The notes under the pieces are model-generated. The model was not told where the DNA came from, did not search any database, and saw only the letters and a list, made by a program, of their open reading frames with translations. A stretch of 64,000 bases of DNA, from the NCBI RefSeq assembly GCF_029457495.1, contig NZ_CP120361.1, positions 2,930,001-2,994,000 of the forward strand. Direction: 5' to 3'. Shown piece after piece: positions 19,310-27,874 of the stretch; position 1 is the stretch's first letter, and each line of letters starts with the position of its first letter. This DNA is from Chelativorans sp. AA-79 (GTDB lineage: Bacteria; Pseudomonadota; Alphaproteobacteria; Rhizobiales; Rhizobiaceae). Made by a program: the position numbers and the translations under genes.

Positions 19310-19425
19310 CGTCAGGATTACCTCCTCCCAATCCTGACGGATAACGACCGGCAATCTCCTCCTCCCGATCGCCGGTCGATCAAAACGACACCCGCCGGAC
19401 CTCCTCCCCCGGCGGGTGTTGTTTT
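19310..19425 (+). ncRNA. three-hairpin CCUCCUCCC-motif sRNA (cuckoo/CcsR type)
   Basis: Three stem-loops in a row each expose a CTCCTCCC loop: 19310-19339 (ten-base stem CGTCAGGATT/AATCCTGACG), 19345-19378 (CGACCGGC/GCCGGTCG) and 19382-19425 (17-base stem that also terminates). Downstream of a DUF1127 gene, this is the hallmark of the CcsR/'cuckoo' sRNA group in Rhodobacterales and Rhizobiales, whose anti-Shine-Dalgarno-like loops act in stress control of C1 and energy metabolism. Confidence 0.85.
19382..19425 (+). terminator. intrinsic terminator closing the DUF1127-sRNA transcript
   Basis: Stem AAAACGACACCCGCCGG with CCGGCGGGTGTTGTTTT (one G-T pair) around a ten-base C-rich loop, with the T-rich side facing downstream. 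It is the third hairpin of the sRNA. Confidence 0.85.
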
Positions 19426-19442
19426 ATGTGCAGCACTCTCCA

Positions 19443-20015
19443 CTAACGCTCTCCCCCGACACCCCGCTTGCGCCACTCGGCCAGGGGCATGATGTCCGGC
19501 GGACCGCCAGCGGGCTCATACCAGCTATCGATAGCCCAGCGCATTCCGCCGCCGTCGCGGATGACGGCGGTGAAGTGCGGATATCTGCCGTCCAGGAACA
19601 CGCCGCGGGATGTATTCGGCTCGACCCGGTGATGCCGCAGAAGCCCCGAGTCCGCGAGCAGCATCAGGAGCGATCTCGTGTTGGTCGATTCGTCGATGCA
19701 GTCCATCTGCCCTTTCACACGCCCGCCGGCGAATGTTCCCTTGGGCGCATCGGCCACCCCGATCGCCTGTGTCGAGCGGCGCTCGAAATATTGCACCGCT
19801 TTCGCGATCGCGGCACGCTCGGCCCTTGCGGAGGTGGCACCTTTTGGCATGATTCCAGCCAGATCGCGGACCGTTCCGGCATCGATCATCAGGCGTGTCC
19901 GGTAGTTGCAGCCATAGCCGCTGCAGATGTCGATCCACGGCTGCGTCTCCTGGCTTCCAGCCGGCATGCAGGGAGCGAGCAGAAAAAGCAGCAGGGCGGG
20001 CATACGCCGCTGCAT
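19443..20015 (-). CDS. exported protein of unknown function
   Basis: 190 residues with a clear signal peptide (MQRRMPALLLFLLAPCMPAG). The mature part opens with a DICSGYGCNYRTRL block holding two close cysteines, has another cysteine in KGQMDCIDES, and then a globular region ending in RWAIDSWYEPAGGPPDIMPL. I do not recognise a named domain; proteins of this look occur in other Rhizobiales next to trmFO. GGAGAGG is placed 9 bases before the ATG at 20015, although the frame stays open far upstream, antisense to trmFO. It is divergent from trmFO with 120 bases between them. Confidence 0.7.
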   Translation of the reverse strand: MQRRMPALLLFLLAPCMPAGSQETQPWIDICSGYGCNYRTRLMIDAGTVRDLAGIMPKGATSARAERAAIAKAVQYFERRSTQAIGVADAPKGTFAGGRVKGQMDCIDESTNTRSLLMLLADSGLLRHHRVEPNTSRGVFLDGRYPHFTAVIRDGGGMRWAIDSWYEPAGGPPDIMPLAEWRKRGVGGER

Positions 20016-20135
20016 TTGCGCAAGCCTCTCCGTGGTCGACCCGATCAAACCCGCCCTCACTGCCGTTTCACGGCATAAGACGCGCGAGCGCCGGTTTTCG
20101 TTGCATTGGTTCCCGCTTCGACCTATTTCCGGGCC

Positions 20136-21542
20136 ATGGACAAGGCACCTATTCATGTGATCGGAGGCGGGCTCGCGGGTTCGGAAGCTGCATGGCAGGC
20201 GGCGGAAGCCGGCGTACCGGTGATCCTGCACGAGATGCGGCCCGTGCGCGGGACCGATGCGCACAAGACCGACGGGCTCGCCGAGCTCGTGTGCTCCAAC
20301 TCGTTCCGCTCGGACGACGCCGAGACGAATGCTGTCGGCCTGCTGCACGCCGAGATGCGGCTTGCCGGCTCGCTGATCATGCGCGCCGGCGATGCGAACC
20401 AGGTGCCGGCCGGCGGCGCGCTCGCGGTCGACCGCGAGGGCTTCTCGCAGGCAGTGACGCGCTTTCTCGAAGAACACCCGCTGATCACGATCGTGCGCGA
20501 AGAGGTTTCCGGTCTGCCACCGGTCGAATGGGACCAGGCCATCATCGCCACCGGCCCCCTCACCGCCCCTTCGCTCGCCGAGGCGATCCGCGCGGCCACC
20601 GGCGCGGAGGCGCTCGCATTCTTCGATGCCATCGCGCCGATCGTCCATTTCGACACCATCGACATGAATGTCTGCTGGTTCCAGTCCCGTTACGACAAGA
20701 CGGGGCCGGGGGGCACGGGCAAGGACTATATCAATTGTCCGATGGACAAGGCTGAATATGAGGCCTTCATCCAGGCGCTGCTCGACGGAGAGAAGACGGC
20801 ATTCAAGGAGTGGGAGGGCACGCCCTATTTCGACGGCTGCCTTCCCATCGAGGTGATGGCGGAGCGCGGGCCGGAAACCCTGCGCCACGGGCCGATGAAG
20901 CCCATGGGCCTCACCAATGCGCACAAGCCGGATGAAAAGCCCTACGCCGTGGTGCAACTGCGCCAGGACAACGCGCTGGGCACGCTCTACAACATCGTGG
21001 GCTTCCAGACGAAACTGAAATATGGCGAGCAGGCGCGCATCTTCCGCATGATCCCCGGGCTGGAGAACGCGGAGTTCGCCCGGCTCGGCGGCCTGCACCG
21101 AAACACCTATATCAATTCCCCTGTCCTGCTGGACGGGACACTTCAGTTGAAATCGCGGCACGGCCTGCGCTTCGCCGGCCAGATCACCGGTTGCGAAGGC
21201 TATGTGGAGAGCGCTGCGATGGGCCTGATGGCGGGCCGGTTCGCGGCTGCGGCACGATCGGGCCGCGCCATCACGCCTCCGCCACCGACAACGGCCTTCG
21301 GCGCGCTCATCAACCACATCACCGGCGGCCATATCCTCTCGGCGGACGAGCCGGGAAAGCGTTCCTTCCAGCCGATGAACGTGAATTTCGGTCTCTTTCC
21401 GCCCGTGGAGGCGCCCAGATCGGAAGGCAAGCGCCTGCGCGGAAAGGAAAAGACGATCGCCAAGAAGCGCGCGATCACGGCGCGTGCACTCGCGGACTGC
21501 AGCGCATGGCTGGGTCTGGCCACGCGCGCCGCTGCCGAGTAG
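20136..21542 (+). CDS. trmFO: TrmFO, folate- and FAD-dependent tRNA (uracil-54-C5) methyltransferase
   Basis: Makes ribothymidine at position 54 of tRNA using methylenetetrahydrofolate and FADH2. 468 residues from [12 protein letters not shown], where [14 protein letters not shown] is the FAD-binding Rossmann motif. [12 protein letters not shown] near residue 50 holds the conserved cysteine region, and [20 protein letters not shown] near the C-terminus is the family's second FAD contact with a conserved cysteine. An ATG ten codons upstream (20106) is less likely. Its stop codon directly abuts the stop of the convergent DUF4153 gene, with no bases between. Confidence 0.96.
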   Translation: MDKAPIHVIGGGLAGSEAAWQAAEAGVPVILHEMRPVRGTDAHKTDGLAELVCSNSFRSDDAETNAVGLLHAEMRLAGSLIMRAGDANQVPAGGALAVDREGFSQAVTRFLEEHPLITIVREEVSGLPPVEWDQAIIATGPLTAPSLAEAIRAATGAEALAFFDAIAPIVHFDTIDMNVCWFQSRYDKTGPGGTGKDYINCPMDKAEYEAFIQALLDGEKTAFKEWEGTPYFDGCLPIEVMAERGPETLRHGPMKPMGLTNAHKPDEKPYAVVQLRQDNALGTLYNIVGFQTKLKYGEQARIFRMIPGLENAEFARLGGLHRNTYINSPVLLDGTLQLKSRHGLRFAGQITGCEGYVESAAMGLMAGRFAAAARSGRAITPPPPTTAFGALINHITGGHILSADEPGKRSFQPMNVNFGLFPPVEAPRSEGKRLRGKEKTIAKKRAITARALADCSAWLGLATRAAAE

Positions 21543-23303
21543 TCAACGCCAGTCCTCGGCCCGAAGCAGGACCGTGCCCTGGAGATTCTGCAGCTTCGAG
21601 GGCTCTCCGATATCCGCATAGAGGTAGGACGGCAGGACGAGGACCCTGCGACCGCTCGACTCAAGTCGGATCTCGACCTTGTTGCCATGATCCTCGCGCG
21701 CGATCCGCTCGATCTCTTGCTGCCCTATGGGGAAGCGCGTCCGCTCCTCGCCTCTCGCGATGATCACCGCGTCCGGCTCCAGGGTGAAGGTGAGCTTGGT
21801 TCCGGAAGGCAGGTCCGCCGAAACGGCAGAATCTTCGTTTATCGCCAATTGCAGGTTCTGCACGATCACATCGAATCCCGCCACCATGGAAACCGTCGGG
21901 CCGGAGCCCTCGACGAATGTGATTCCTCTCGGTCCCGCAGCGGCTTTCGAAGGATCGAGCCCCCAGGCCAGCGCCGTCGCCCTGTAACCTCCACCCGCTT
22001 CGTAGGATATAGCGGTCCCTTCCGGCGCCACGCGTGCGAGAGCCCTGTGGCTGTCGAGAAACCGCAACGCAGCCAGCGCTTCCTCATGGCGGTTTCCTTC
22101 GACCGGCGGGTTCCTTGCGATTGCAAGGAAGCGGCCAGCCTGGCTCGAAAGGGAAACGCCCACGGCACCCTGCGGCCCGAAGCTGCCGAGGATAAGGGCG
22201 GCGATCGGGATCCCGGCGATCACACGGATGTCGCCGCGCAGACGGGGTAAAAGCTGAACGGCCAGGATAGCGGCAGTCACCAGGCCGAAAAGCCCGAGCA
22301 GATAGCGTTCCGGCGTCACGCCATAGGCGCCGATCCTCACGCCAAGGGCATAAAACAAGAGCACAAGCGGTATCGGCAGGAAGAACGGCCATAGACGCAG
22401 GAAAAGGCGCGTCGGCGCGCGGGCCCGGTCGAAGAACGGGTTGACCACGAGGAGCGCGCCGAAGATGCACAGGCCGTAGACGAGCACGAGCCAGCCGATC
22501 TGCCCCTCGGGCACCTCTCCGGTCACCACGATCTTCAGCGCATAGAGATGCAGGATGACCGCATAGACGATCAGGAGGGGCGCGGCGACGAAATCGCCCA
22601 GGGCCCGCATGCCGCGATCCATGAAGCCGGCCAGTACCTGGTTCGGCTGCTCGTCGAACCCGTCCGGGAACTGTCCCATGGCAAACAACGGGGCGGCGAA
22701 TAGGCCGGTGAAGGTCCAGACATAGCTGTAGAGATCGTCAGGCACCGTCAGGCCGAACAGGACGGTGAGGCTCGCCAGGATGGCCGAGATCCCGCCGGCG
22801 AAGAGCAGCAGGGCCAATATGCCGAGAAGCGCCGCGAAGGCGACGTGAGCCGAGAACATCCAGAAGGAGCCGCTCGTGCCGCGGCCGATGAAGGGTGCGA
22901 CAAGGACGAGGCCGACGAGGGCGCTCAGCAGCGTCCATTCGATCGCGAGAAAAGTGTCCGCGAAGGCGAGCAGCGTTGCGGCCGCGATGCCGGCTGCAAG
23001 TCCCGCCACCGCCTTTACCGGCGAAGAGAGGCCATGCGTCTCGCCAAAAAGGCATGCGGCGAGTGCCGCAAGAGCTCCGCCCGCCAAGCCGAACACGATA
23101 TCCACTTCGGGCTCGCCCGGCTCTGCCTCGAAACGAACGAGATGGATGTCGGCGATCAGCAGAAGGGCCTGTATCGTCGCGGCGGCGAGAAACAGGACAG
23201 GAATGGGGAAGCGGAGAAGAGCCGCCCGCAGGCCGGTGAGCATTTCGAGGATGACGTGCCGCCAGCCGGTACCACCAGTCTTCAATTCCGCCAACGCGGT
23301 CAT
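21543..23303 (-). CDS. DUF4153 integral membrane protein
   Basis: 586 residues. About the first 380 form ten to twelve hydrophobic helices; the rest is a soluble C-terminal part (from about RFLAIARNPPVEGNRHEEAL) rich in beta segments. This matches the DUF4153 group found in many bacteria, with no known role. The first 20 residues are cytoplasmic and polar. It is transcribed toward trmFO with directly abutting stop codons, so the two must end without a separate terminator. The gap to the next gene upstream is about 114 bases and may hold its promoter. Confidence 0.85.
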   Translation of the reverse strand: MTALAELKTGGTGWRHVILEMLTGLRAALLRFPIPVLFLAAATIQALLLIADIHLVRFEAEPGEPEVDIVFGLAGGALAALAACLFGETHGLSSPVKAVAGLAAGIAAATLLAFADTFLAIEWTLLSALVGLVLVAPFIGRGTSGSFWMFSAHVAFAALLGILALLLFAGGISAILASLTVLFGLTVPDDLYSYVWTFTGLFAAPLFAMGQFPDGFDEQPNQVLAGFMDRGMRALGDFVAAPLLIVYAVILHLYALKIVVTGEVPEGQIGWLVLVYGLCIFGALLVVNPFFDRARAPTRLFLRLWPFFLPIPLVLLFYALGVRIGAYGVTPERYLLGLFGLVTAAILAVQLLPRLRGDIRVIAGIPIAALILGSFGPQGAVGVSLSSQAGRFLAIARNPPVEGNRHEEALAALRFLDSHRALARVAPEGTAISYEAGGGYRATALAWGLDPSKAAAGPRGITFVEGSGPTVSMVAGFDVIVQNLQLAINEDSAVSADLPSGTKLTFTLEPDAVIIARGEERTRFPIGQQEIERIAREDHGNKVEIRLESSGRRVLVLPSYLYADIGEPSKLQNLQGTVLLRAEDWR

Positions 23304-23417
23304 GTCAATCTCCCCCTATCGCAATGAACCTAATGAAAACGACACGATGGAGCAAAGAAACAGGGGCGGAAATGGGGCGTGTGCGCAAGAAAATGCGGGA
23401 ACTTCCGCCGGATTGCA

Positions 23418-24263
23418 CTACCAGCCGCGCATTGCATGCCTCAGAAGAAGCCAGTGCCGGCGTGGAATCGAAAGCATGGCGCTTTCTTCAAGCGGATCGA
23501 CGGTGCCGGACTGCAGGCGATCAAGATAGGCGCCGGTAAGCGCCAGGGGCAGGTAGGCCGGACGCAGCGTGGCGGGGAGCGCCCCTGCCCCGCCTTTGAA
23601 GGCGGCGAGATGTTCCCGCCCAAGCGCGGCCATGGCGGAGACGGCCCGCGCCGCGCCCGCGCGGTCATCGCCCGAGACGAGGCCGTCGCGGGTGGTCCCC
23701 GCGGCCTGGAGAAGGTCAAGCGGGACATAGCACTGGCCGCGCCGGCGATGGATTGGCAACAGCCGCAGAAGCCCCGTGATCGCCTGGGCACAGCCGGCAT
23801 GGCCGGCCAGCGCGGCAGTTCTGGCCGCAGCATCCGGATCGAGGGCGAGAGCCGCAAGCTGGATCAGCGCCGAAGCGGTCTCGCCGCAATAGCCCTCCAG
23901 GTCGGTCCGGCTCGGCATGGGGTCGTCATAAAGGTCGAAGATCCGCGCCTCGATCATGTTCTGGAAGGGTTCCAGGGGAAGACGGTAGGTGCGGACGGCG
24001 TCGAGAAGAGCGACCGCCACCGGGTGCCCTGCGGCTTCCACCATGGTGTCCGTGCCGGCAAGCGTGTCTCGCCACCATTGCAAGCGGATTTCTCCCGGGA
24101 GCGGCTGGCTCACACGGTCCCGGACGGCCGCGATTTCGGCATTGAAGGCATAGAGAGCAAAAAGGGCACCGCGCTTTTCCACCGGAGCGTAGAGGGCCGC
24201 GAGATAGCGGTCCATGTCGGCCTCACGGACGACACGACCTGCCTCGGTTTGCGCCGGTGTCAT
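23418..24263 (-). CDS. phytoene/squalene synthase-fold protein, NDUFAF6-like
   Basis: 281 residues with the all-helical trans-isoprenyl synthase fold (IRLQWWRDTLAG and YCGETASALIQLAAL are family blocks). Both Asp-rich magnesium motifs of true phytoene or squalene synthases are missing: the first region reads AFNAEIAAVRDRV and the second AQAITGLLRLLPIHRRRG. This is the pattern of NDUFAF6, a mitochondrial complex I assembly factor, and its alphaproteobacterial relatives, so an assembly role is more likely than isoprenoid synthesis. The start overlaps closely with the upstream NDUFAF3-like gene (one base after its stop), which suggests coupled translation. Confidence 0.85.
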   Translation of the reverse strand: MTPAQTEAGRVVREADMDRYLAALYAPVEKRGALFALYAFNAEIAAVRDRVSQPLPGEIRLQWWRDTLAGTDTMVEAAGHPVAVALLDAVRTYRLPLEPFQNMIEARIFDLYDDPMPSRTDLEGYCGETASALIQLAALALDPDAAARTAALAGHAGCAQAITGLLRLLPIHRRRGQCYVPLDLLQAAGTTRDGLVSGDDRAGAARAVSAMAALGREHLAAFKGGAGALPATLRPAYLPLALTGAYLDRLQSGTVDPLEESAMLSIPRRHWLLLRHAMRGW

Positions 24264-24264
24264 G

Positions 24265-24654
24265 TTATTCGACGGCGATCAGGGCGGCGGCGACGGCCCT
24301 TTCTTCCGCCAGAAGCACGTTGAAGGTACGCGCGGCTGCTCCGGTCGACATGGTTTCCACCGACAACCCCGCTCCCCTCAGTTGCTCGCGCAGCCCGGCT
24401 GGCAACGGCCTCAGCATCGCGCCCGTTCCCACCAGAAGGATCTGGATTTCGGACGTTTCCGCCATTGCGCGGCCGAAATCCTCTAGCTCCAGCGACTCGA
24501 CGTCCGCAGGTTCCCAGCCATAGATGCCGGACGGTAGACACAGCAGCGAGCCACGGTGGGACATCTCGGCAAAGCGGAAGCCGCCATTGCCATAGGCATC
24601 TATCGGCGCGCGGCCTGGGAAATGGGCCGCGCGTATCTCCGCTCCGCCCGCCAT
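24265..24654 (-). CDS. Mth938/DUF498 protein, NDUFAF3-like
   Basis: 129 residues of the Mth938-like fold (DUF498/DUF598). It shows IDAYGNGGFRF, then LLVGTGAMLRPLP and the GLSVETMSTGAAARTFNVLLAEERAVAAALI block typical of the family. The mitochondrial member NDUFAF3 is needed for complex I assembly, and the link between this family and secDF in alphaproteobacteria has been noted before. A GTG at 24657 is an alternative start. The gene overlaps the end of secDF by a base or four and precedes the NDUFAF6-like gene, so the three form one translation-coupled unit. Confidence 0.88.
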   Translation of the reverse strand: MAGGAEIRAAHFPGRAPIDAYGNGGFRFAEMSHRGSLLCLPSGIYGWEPADVESLELEDFGRAMAETSEIQILLVGTGAMLRPLPAGLREQLRGAGLSVETMSTGAAARTFNVLLAEERAVAAALIAVE

Positions 24655-27224
24655 CACCGCGTGGGGATCTGCCTTGCCGCGTCCGTATCGGCCGCGGCAG
24701 GCTCAGTTTCCACGACCGGGCCGCTGACCGGCCGCAGCTTGAAGAAGACGAGGCTCGGCGCGGCGACGAAGATCGACGAGAACGTGCCGATGAAGATGCC
24801 GAAGAGCATCGAGGCCACGAAGGAGCGGATGACCTCCCCGCCGAAGATGAACAGGGCGAGCAGCGCCAGGAAGGTGGTGACCGATGTCATCGTCGTGCGC
24901 GACAGCATCTCGTTGTCCGAAAGATCGAGCAGCTGCCCAAGCGGCATCTTCTTGTAACGCCTGAGATTCTCGCGGACGCGATCATAGATGACGACCGTGT
25001 CGTTCAGCGAATAACCCACGATCGTGAGAATTGCCGCCACGGTCGAAAGATCGAACTGAAGCTGCGTGATGGTGATGAATCCAAGTGTGAGGATGATGTC
25101 GTTCAGCGTGGCTATGATCGCGCCCACGGCGAACTGCCATTCGAACCGAATCCAGACATAGACCAGGATGCCGCCCATCGCCGCAAAGACGCCGATGACG
25201 GCGGCCCAGGCGAGTTCGTTCGAGACGGTAGGGCCGACAAGCTCCGTGCGCCGGATGTCGTAATCCGCCAAAAGCGCGTCCTGGGCATTGCGGACCAGGA
25301 TGTTGCCGGCTTCCTCGCCTGCATCCGGGGCGGTGCCTATCCTTATGAGGGCGTCGGTCTCGGTGCCGAAGCTTTGCACCTGTGCGTCGGCAATGCCTGC
25401 CGCCGAAAGCCGCTGGCGTATGTCGCCGATATCGGCTTCACCAGTCTTTGCCCGAACCTCGATCAGGGTCCCGCCGGTAAAATCGATGCCGAAATTCGGC
25501 TTGACCGTAACCAGCAGGGCCACCGAGGCGATGCAAAGCAGCATCGAGAAGGCGAAGACCTGCAGCCGCACCTTCATGAACGGGATGCGGGTCACCTCCG
25601 GCACGAGGCGGATATAACCGCGCGGCAGTTCCTTGGGACGGTTGCGACGCAGCCATTGGGCCACCAGCCAGCGCGTGAGGGTGAAGGCGGTGAAGACCGT
25701 CGTCACGATACCGATGGCGAGCGTCACGGCGAAGCCGCGCACGGGGCCCGAACCGAGGAAGAAGAGGACGACGGCTGCGATCAGCGTCGTGATGTTGGAA
25801 TCGATGATGGTGGCCAAGGCCTTTCGAAAGCCCGAATCGAAGGCCTGGACCACGGATCGCCCGAGTCGCCTCTCCTCCCGTATGCGCTCATAGATCAGAA
25901 CGTTCGAATCGACGGCCATGCCGATCGTGAGCACGATGCCGGCGATGCCGGGCAATGTCAGTGTCGCGCCGAGCACGGAAAGCACCGCGACGATCATGGC
26001 GACATTGGCCACGAGCGCAAGATTCGCGATCAGACCGAGGAAGCCATAGGCGGCGAACATGAAAACGACGACGAGGATCGAGCCGATGATCGCCGCCATC
26101 TTGCCCGCCTCGATGGAATCCTGGCCGAGGCCCGGCCCGACGGTCCGCTCCTCCACGATGTTGAGATCCGCAGGCAGTGCGCCGGCACGCAGCAGGACCG
26201 CGAGGTCGTTTGCGCTCTGAACCGTGAAACTGCCCGAAATCTGGCCGCTTCCGCCGAGGATCGGCTCATTGATCCGCGGCGCTGAGATCACCTGCCCGTC
26301 AAGAATGATCGCGAAAAGGCGGCCGACATTCTCCTGTGTGGCCTGGCCGAACCGCGTCGCGCCACGCGTGTCGAAGCGGAAGGTGACGACGGGCTGGTTC
26401 GTGAGCTGATCGAAGCCGGTCTGGGCATCGACGAGGTTCTCGCCCGAAACGATCACCCGGTCCTCGATGAGAAAGGGAACGGGCGGGTTGTCGCGCGAAT
26501 ACATGACCGTGGTACCGGCCGGCGGACGCCCCTGCAGCGCCTCCTGTACGGGCACCGACTGGTCGACCATCTGGAACGTGAGCTTGGCCGTCGTGCCGAG
26601 GATATCCTTCAGGCGCTGCGGATCCTGCAGGCCCGGCACCTGCACGAGAATCCGGTCGTCCCCTTGGCGCTGGATGACGGGTTCGGTCGTGCCGAGCTCG
26701 TTGACACGGCGGCTCACCACCTCGATGGATTGCGTGAGCGCGCTGGCAAGCCGGTAGCTGATCCCTTCATCCGTCAGAGTGAGCCGCAGGAGGCCGGGCT
26801 CGGGTTCGCTCAACTCCAACTCCTGGATGGCGCTCGTGCCCATAAGTCCGCCGGTGACCGGCTGCAGCAGTTCGTCGAGCGCCTGCTTGGCGGCCTCCAC
26901 CTGGGCTGCATCGCGTATGCGCACCTGAACGAAGTGGCCGGAAGACGAAAGACCCGTATAGCCGATCCTCTGATCGCGCAGCAGACGCCGCACGTCGTCG
27001 CGCGTGCTGGTGAGGCGCTCGCTGATGAGCTGCTCGCGGTCGATCTGAAGGAGTATGTGCGAGCCGCCCTGCAGGTCCAGGCCCAGCGTCATCGGGCTCG
27101 TCGGCGCCCAGCTCGGCAAGGACGACAGATAGGAGGACGGTATGACGTTCGGGGCGGCATATGCGACGCCCAGCGCCACCGTGAGCCAGATGAAGAAGGT
27201 CTGCCAGCGCGAGAAATGTAGCAT
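24654..27224 (-). CDS. secDF: fused protein-export membrane protein SecDF
   Basis: 856-residue fusion of SecD and SecF, which use the proton gradient to help pull proteins through SecYEG. The SecD half starts at an N-terminal membrane helix, then GLDLQGGSHILLQID (the conserved D1 motif), a large periplasmic domain, and five more helices from about GKMAAIIGSILVVVFMF. The SecF half begins near residue 550 and shows NFGIDFTGGTLIEVR and the second six helices ending in FGIFIGTFSSIFVAAPSL. Fusion is usual in many alphaproteobacteria. yajC lies 68 bases upstream, the NDUFAF3-like gene overlaps downstream. Confidence 0.95.
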   Translation of the reverse strand: MLHFSRWQTFFIWLTVALGVAYAAPNVIPSSYLSSLPSWAPTSPMTLGLDLQGGSHILLQIDREQLISERLTSTRDDVRRLLRDQRIGYTGLSSSGHFVQVRIRDAAQVEAAKQALDELLQPVTGGLMGTSAIQELELSEPEPGLLRLTLTDEGISYRLASALTQSIEVVSRRVNELGTTEPVIQRQGDDRILVQVPGLQDPQRLKDILGTTAKLTFQMVDQSVPVQEALQGRPPAGTTVMYSRDNPPVPFLIEDRVIVSGENLVDAQTGFDQLTNQPVVTFRFDTRGATRFGQATQENVGRLFAIILDGQVISAPRINEPILGGSGQISGSFTVQSANDLAVLLRAGALPADLNIVEERTVGPGLGQDSIEAGKMAAIIGSILVVVFMFAAYGFLGLIANLALVANVAMIVAVLSVLGATLTLPGIAGIVLTIGMAVDSNVLIYERIREERRLGRSVVQAFDSGFRKALATIIDSNITTLIAAVVLFFLGSGPVRGFAVTLAIGIVTTVFTAFTLTRWLVAQWLRRNRPKELPRGYIRLVPEVTRIPFMKVRLQVFAFSMLLCIASVALLVTVKPNFGIDFTGGTLIEVRAKTGEADIGDIRQRLSAAGIADAQVQSFGTETDALIRIGTAPDAGEEAGNILVRNAQDALLADYDIRRTELVGPTVSNELAWAAVIGVFAAMGGILVYVWIRFEWQFAVGAIIATLNDIILTLGFITITQLQFDLSTVAAILTIVGYSLNDTVVIYDRVRENLRRYKKMPLGQLLDLSDNEMLSRTTMTSVTTFLALLALFIFGGEVIRSFVASMLFGIFIGTFSSIFVAAPSLVFFKLRPVSGPVVETEPAAADTDAARQIPTR

Positions 27225-27292
27225 GATGTCTCTTATCGTTCAGGCCGGCCCACGCTCTGCGAGCCGCGCCCGGTATCCCGCTTCGTGCGGGC

Positions 27293-27625
27293 TTATTTGG
27301 CGGCCTTGTCGGGCGCCGCCGGTTCACCCTTCACGCGCACGTCGGCAAGCATGGCGCGCACCGCGGTCACTTTCGTTCCGCCAAGGTCGACCTCCAGCTC
27401 ACTGTCGTTGATGACCTTGGTCACCTTCCCGACAAGGCCGCCGCCGGTGACGACCGTGTCGCCGCGGCGCACATTGGCGAGCATCTCGTTGCGCTTCTTC
27501 ATCTGCTGGCGCTGCGGCCGGATGATGAGAAAATACATGATCACGAAGATCAGCACAAAGGGCAGAATGCTGACCAACATGTCCGGTGCTCCCGCCGCCT
27601 GGGCATATGCCGGTGTTACAAACAT
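27293..27625 (-). CDS. yajC: YajC, preprotein translocase accessory subunit
   Basis: Small SecDF-YajC partner of 110 residues with one N-terminal membrane helix (MLVSILPFVLIFVIMYFLII) followed by RPQRQQMKKRNEMLANVRRGDTV split over the basic exit, and a cytoplasmic beta domain (VVTGGGLVGKVTKV). An AGGAG ribosome site lies 8 bases before the ATG. It heads the yajC-secDF-NDUFAF3-like-NDUFAF6-like run. A small hairpin (CCCGC/GCGGG) directly follows its stop. Confidence 0.95.
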   Translation of the reverse strand: MFVTPAYAQAAGAPDMLVSILPFVLIFVIMYFLIIRPQRQQMKKRNEMLANVRRGDTVVTGGGLVGKVTKVINDSELEVDLGGTKVTAVRAMLADVRVKGEPAAPDKAAK

Positions 27626-27840
27626 GAAGAAACTCCTGAGATGCAGAGGCTGAGCCCAGCCGTCAAAACTGCGCGGAATATAGATGTTCGGCCCCTGTTT
27701 GCAACCGCCTCTGGCGCTTGCTCACGTCTTAGGCTTCCAACACACGGCAGCGCTTCCCTCGCACCCTCGGCGCGAAGACGAAGAGCGTACCGCTTCGCCC
27801 CCTTCACGGCTTGCAAAGGACCAGGCCCCATGTCAGAACC

Positions 27841-27854
27841 GTACCGTACGGTAC
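27841..27854. promoter_or_regulatory. perfect 14-bp palindrome before the DUF815 gene
   Basis: GTACCGTACGGTAC reads the same on both strands and ends 20 bases before the ATG at 27875. Its form is like operators of TetR-family repressors. It lies in the 249-base divergent region between yajC and the DUF815 gene, which otherwise shows nothing I can name. Confidence 0.4.
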
Positions 27855-27874
27855 TGTCCTGAGGATGAACCGCG

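Noticed and set aside
23418..24263. True phytoene or squalene synthase
   Set aside because: Both Asp-rich magnesium-binding motifs are missing and there are no carotenoid or hopanoid genes nearby.
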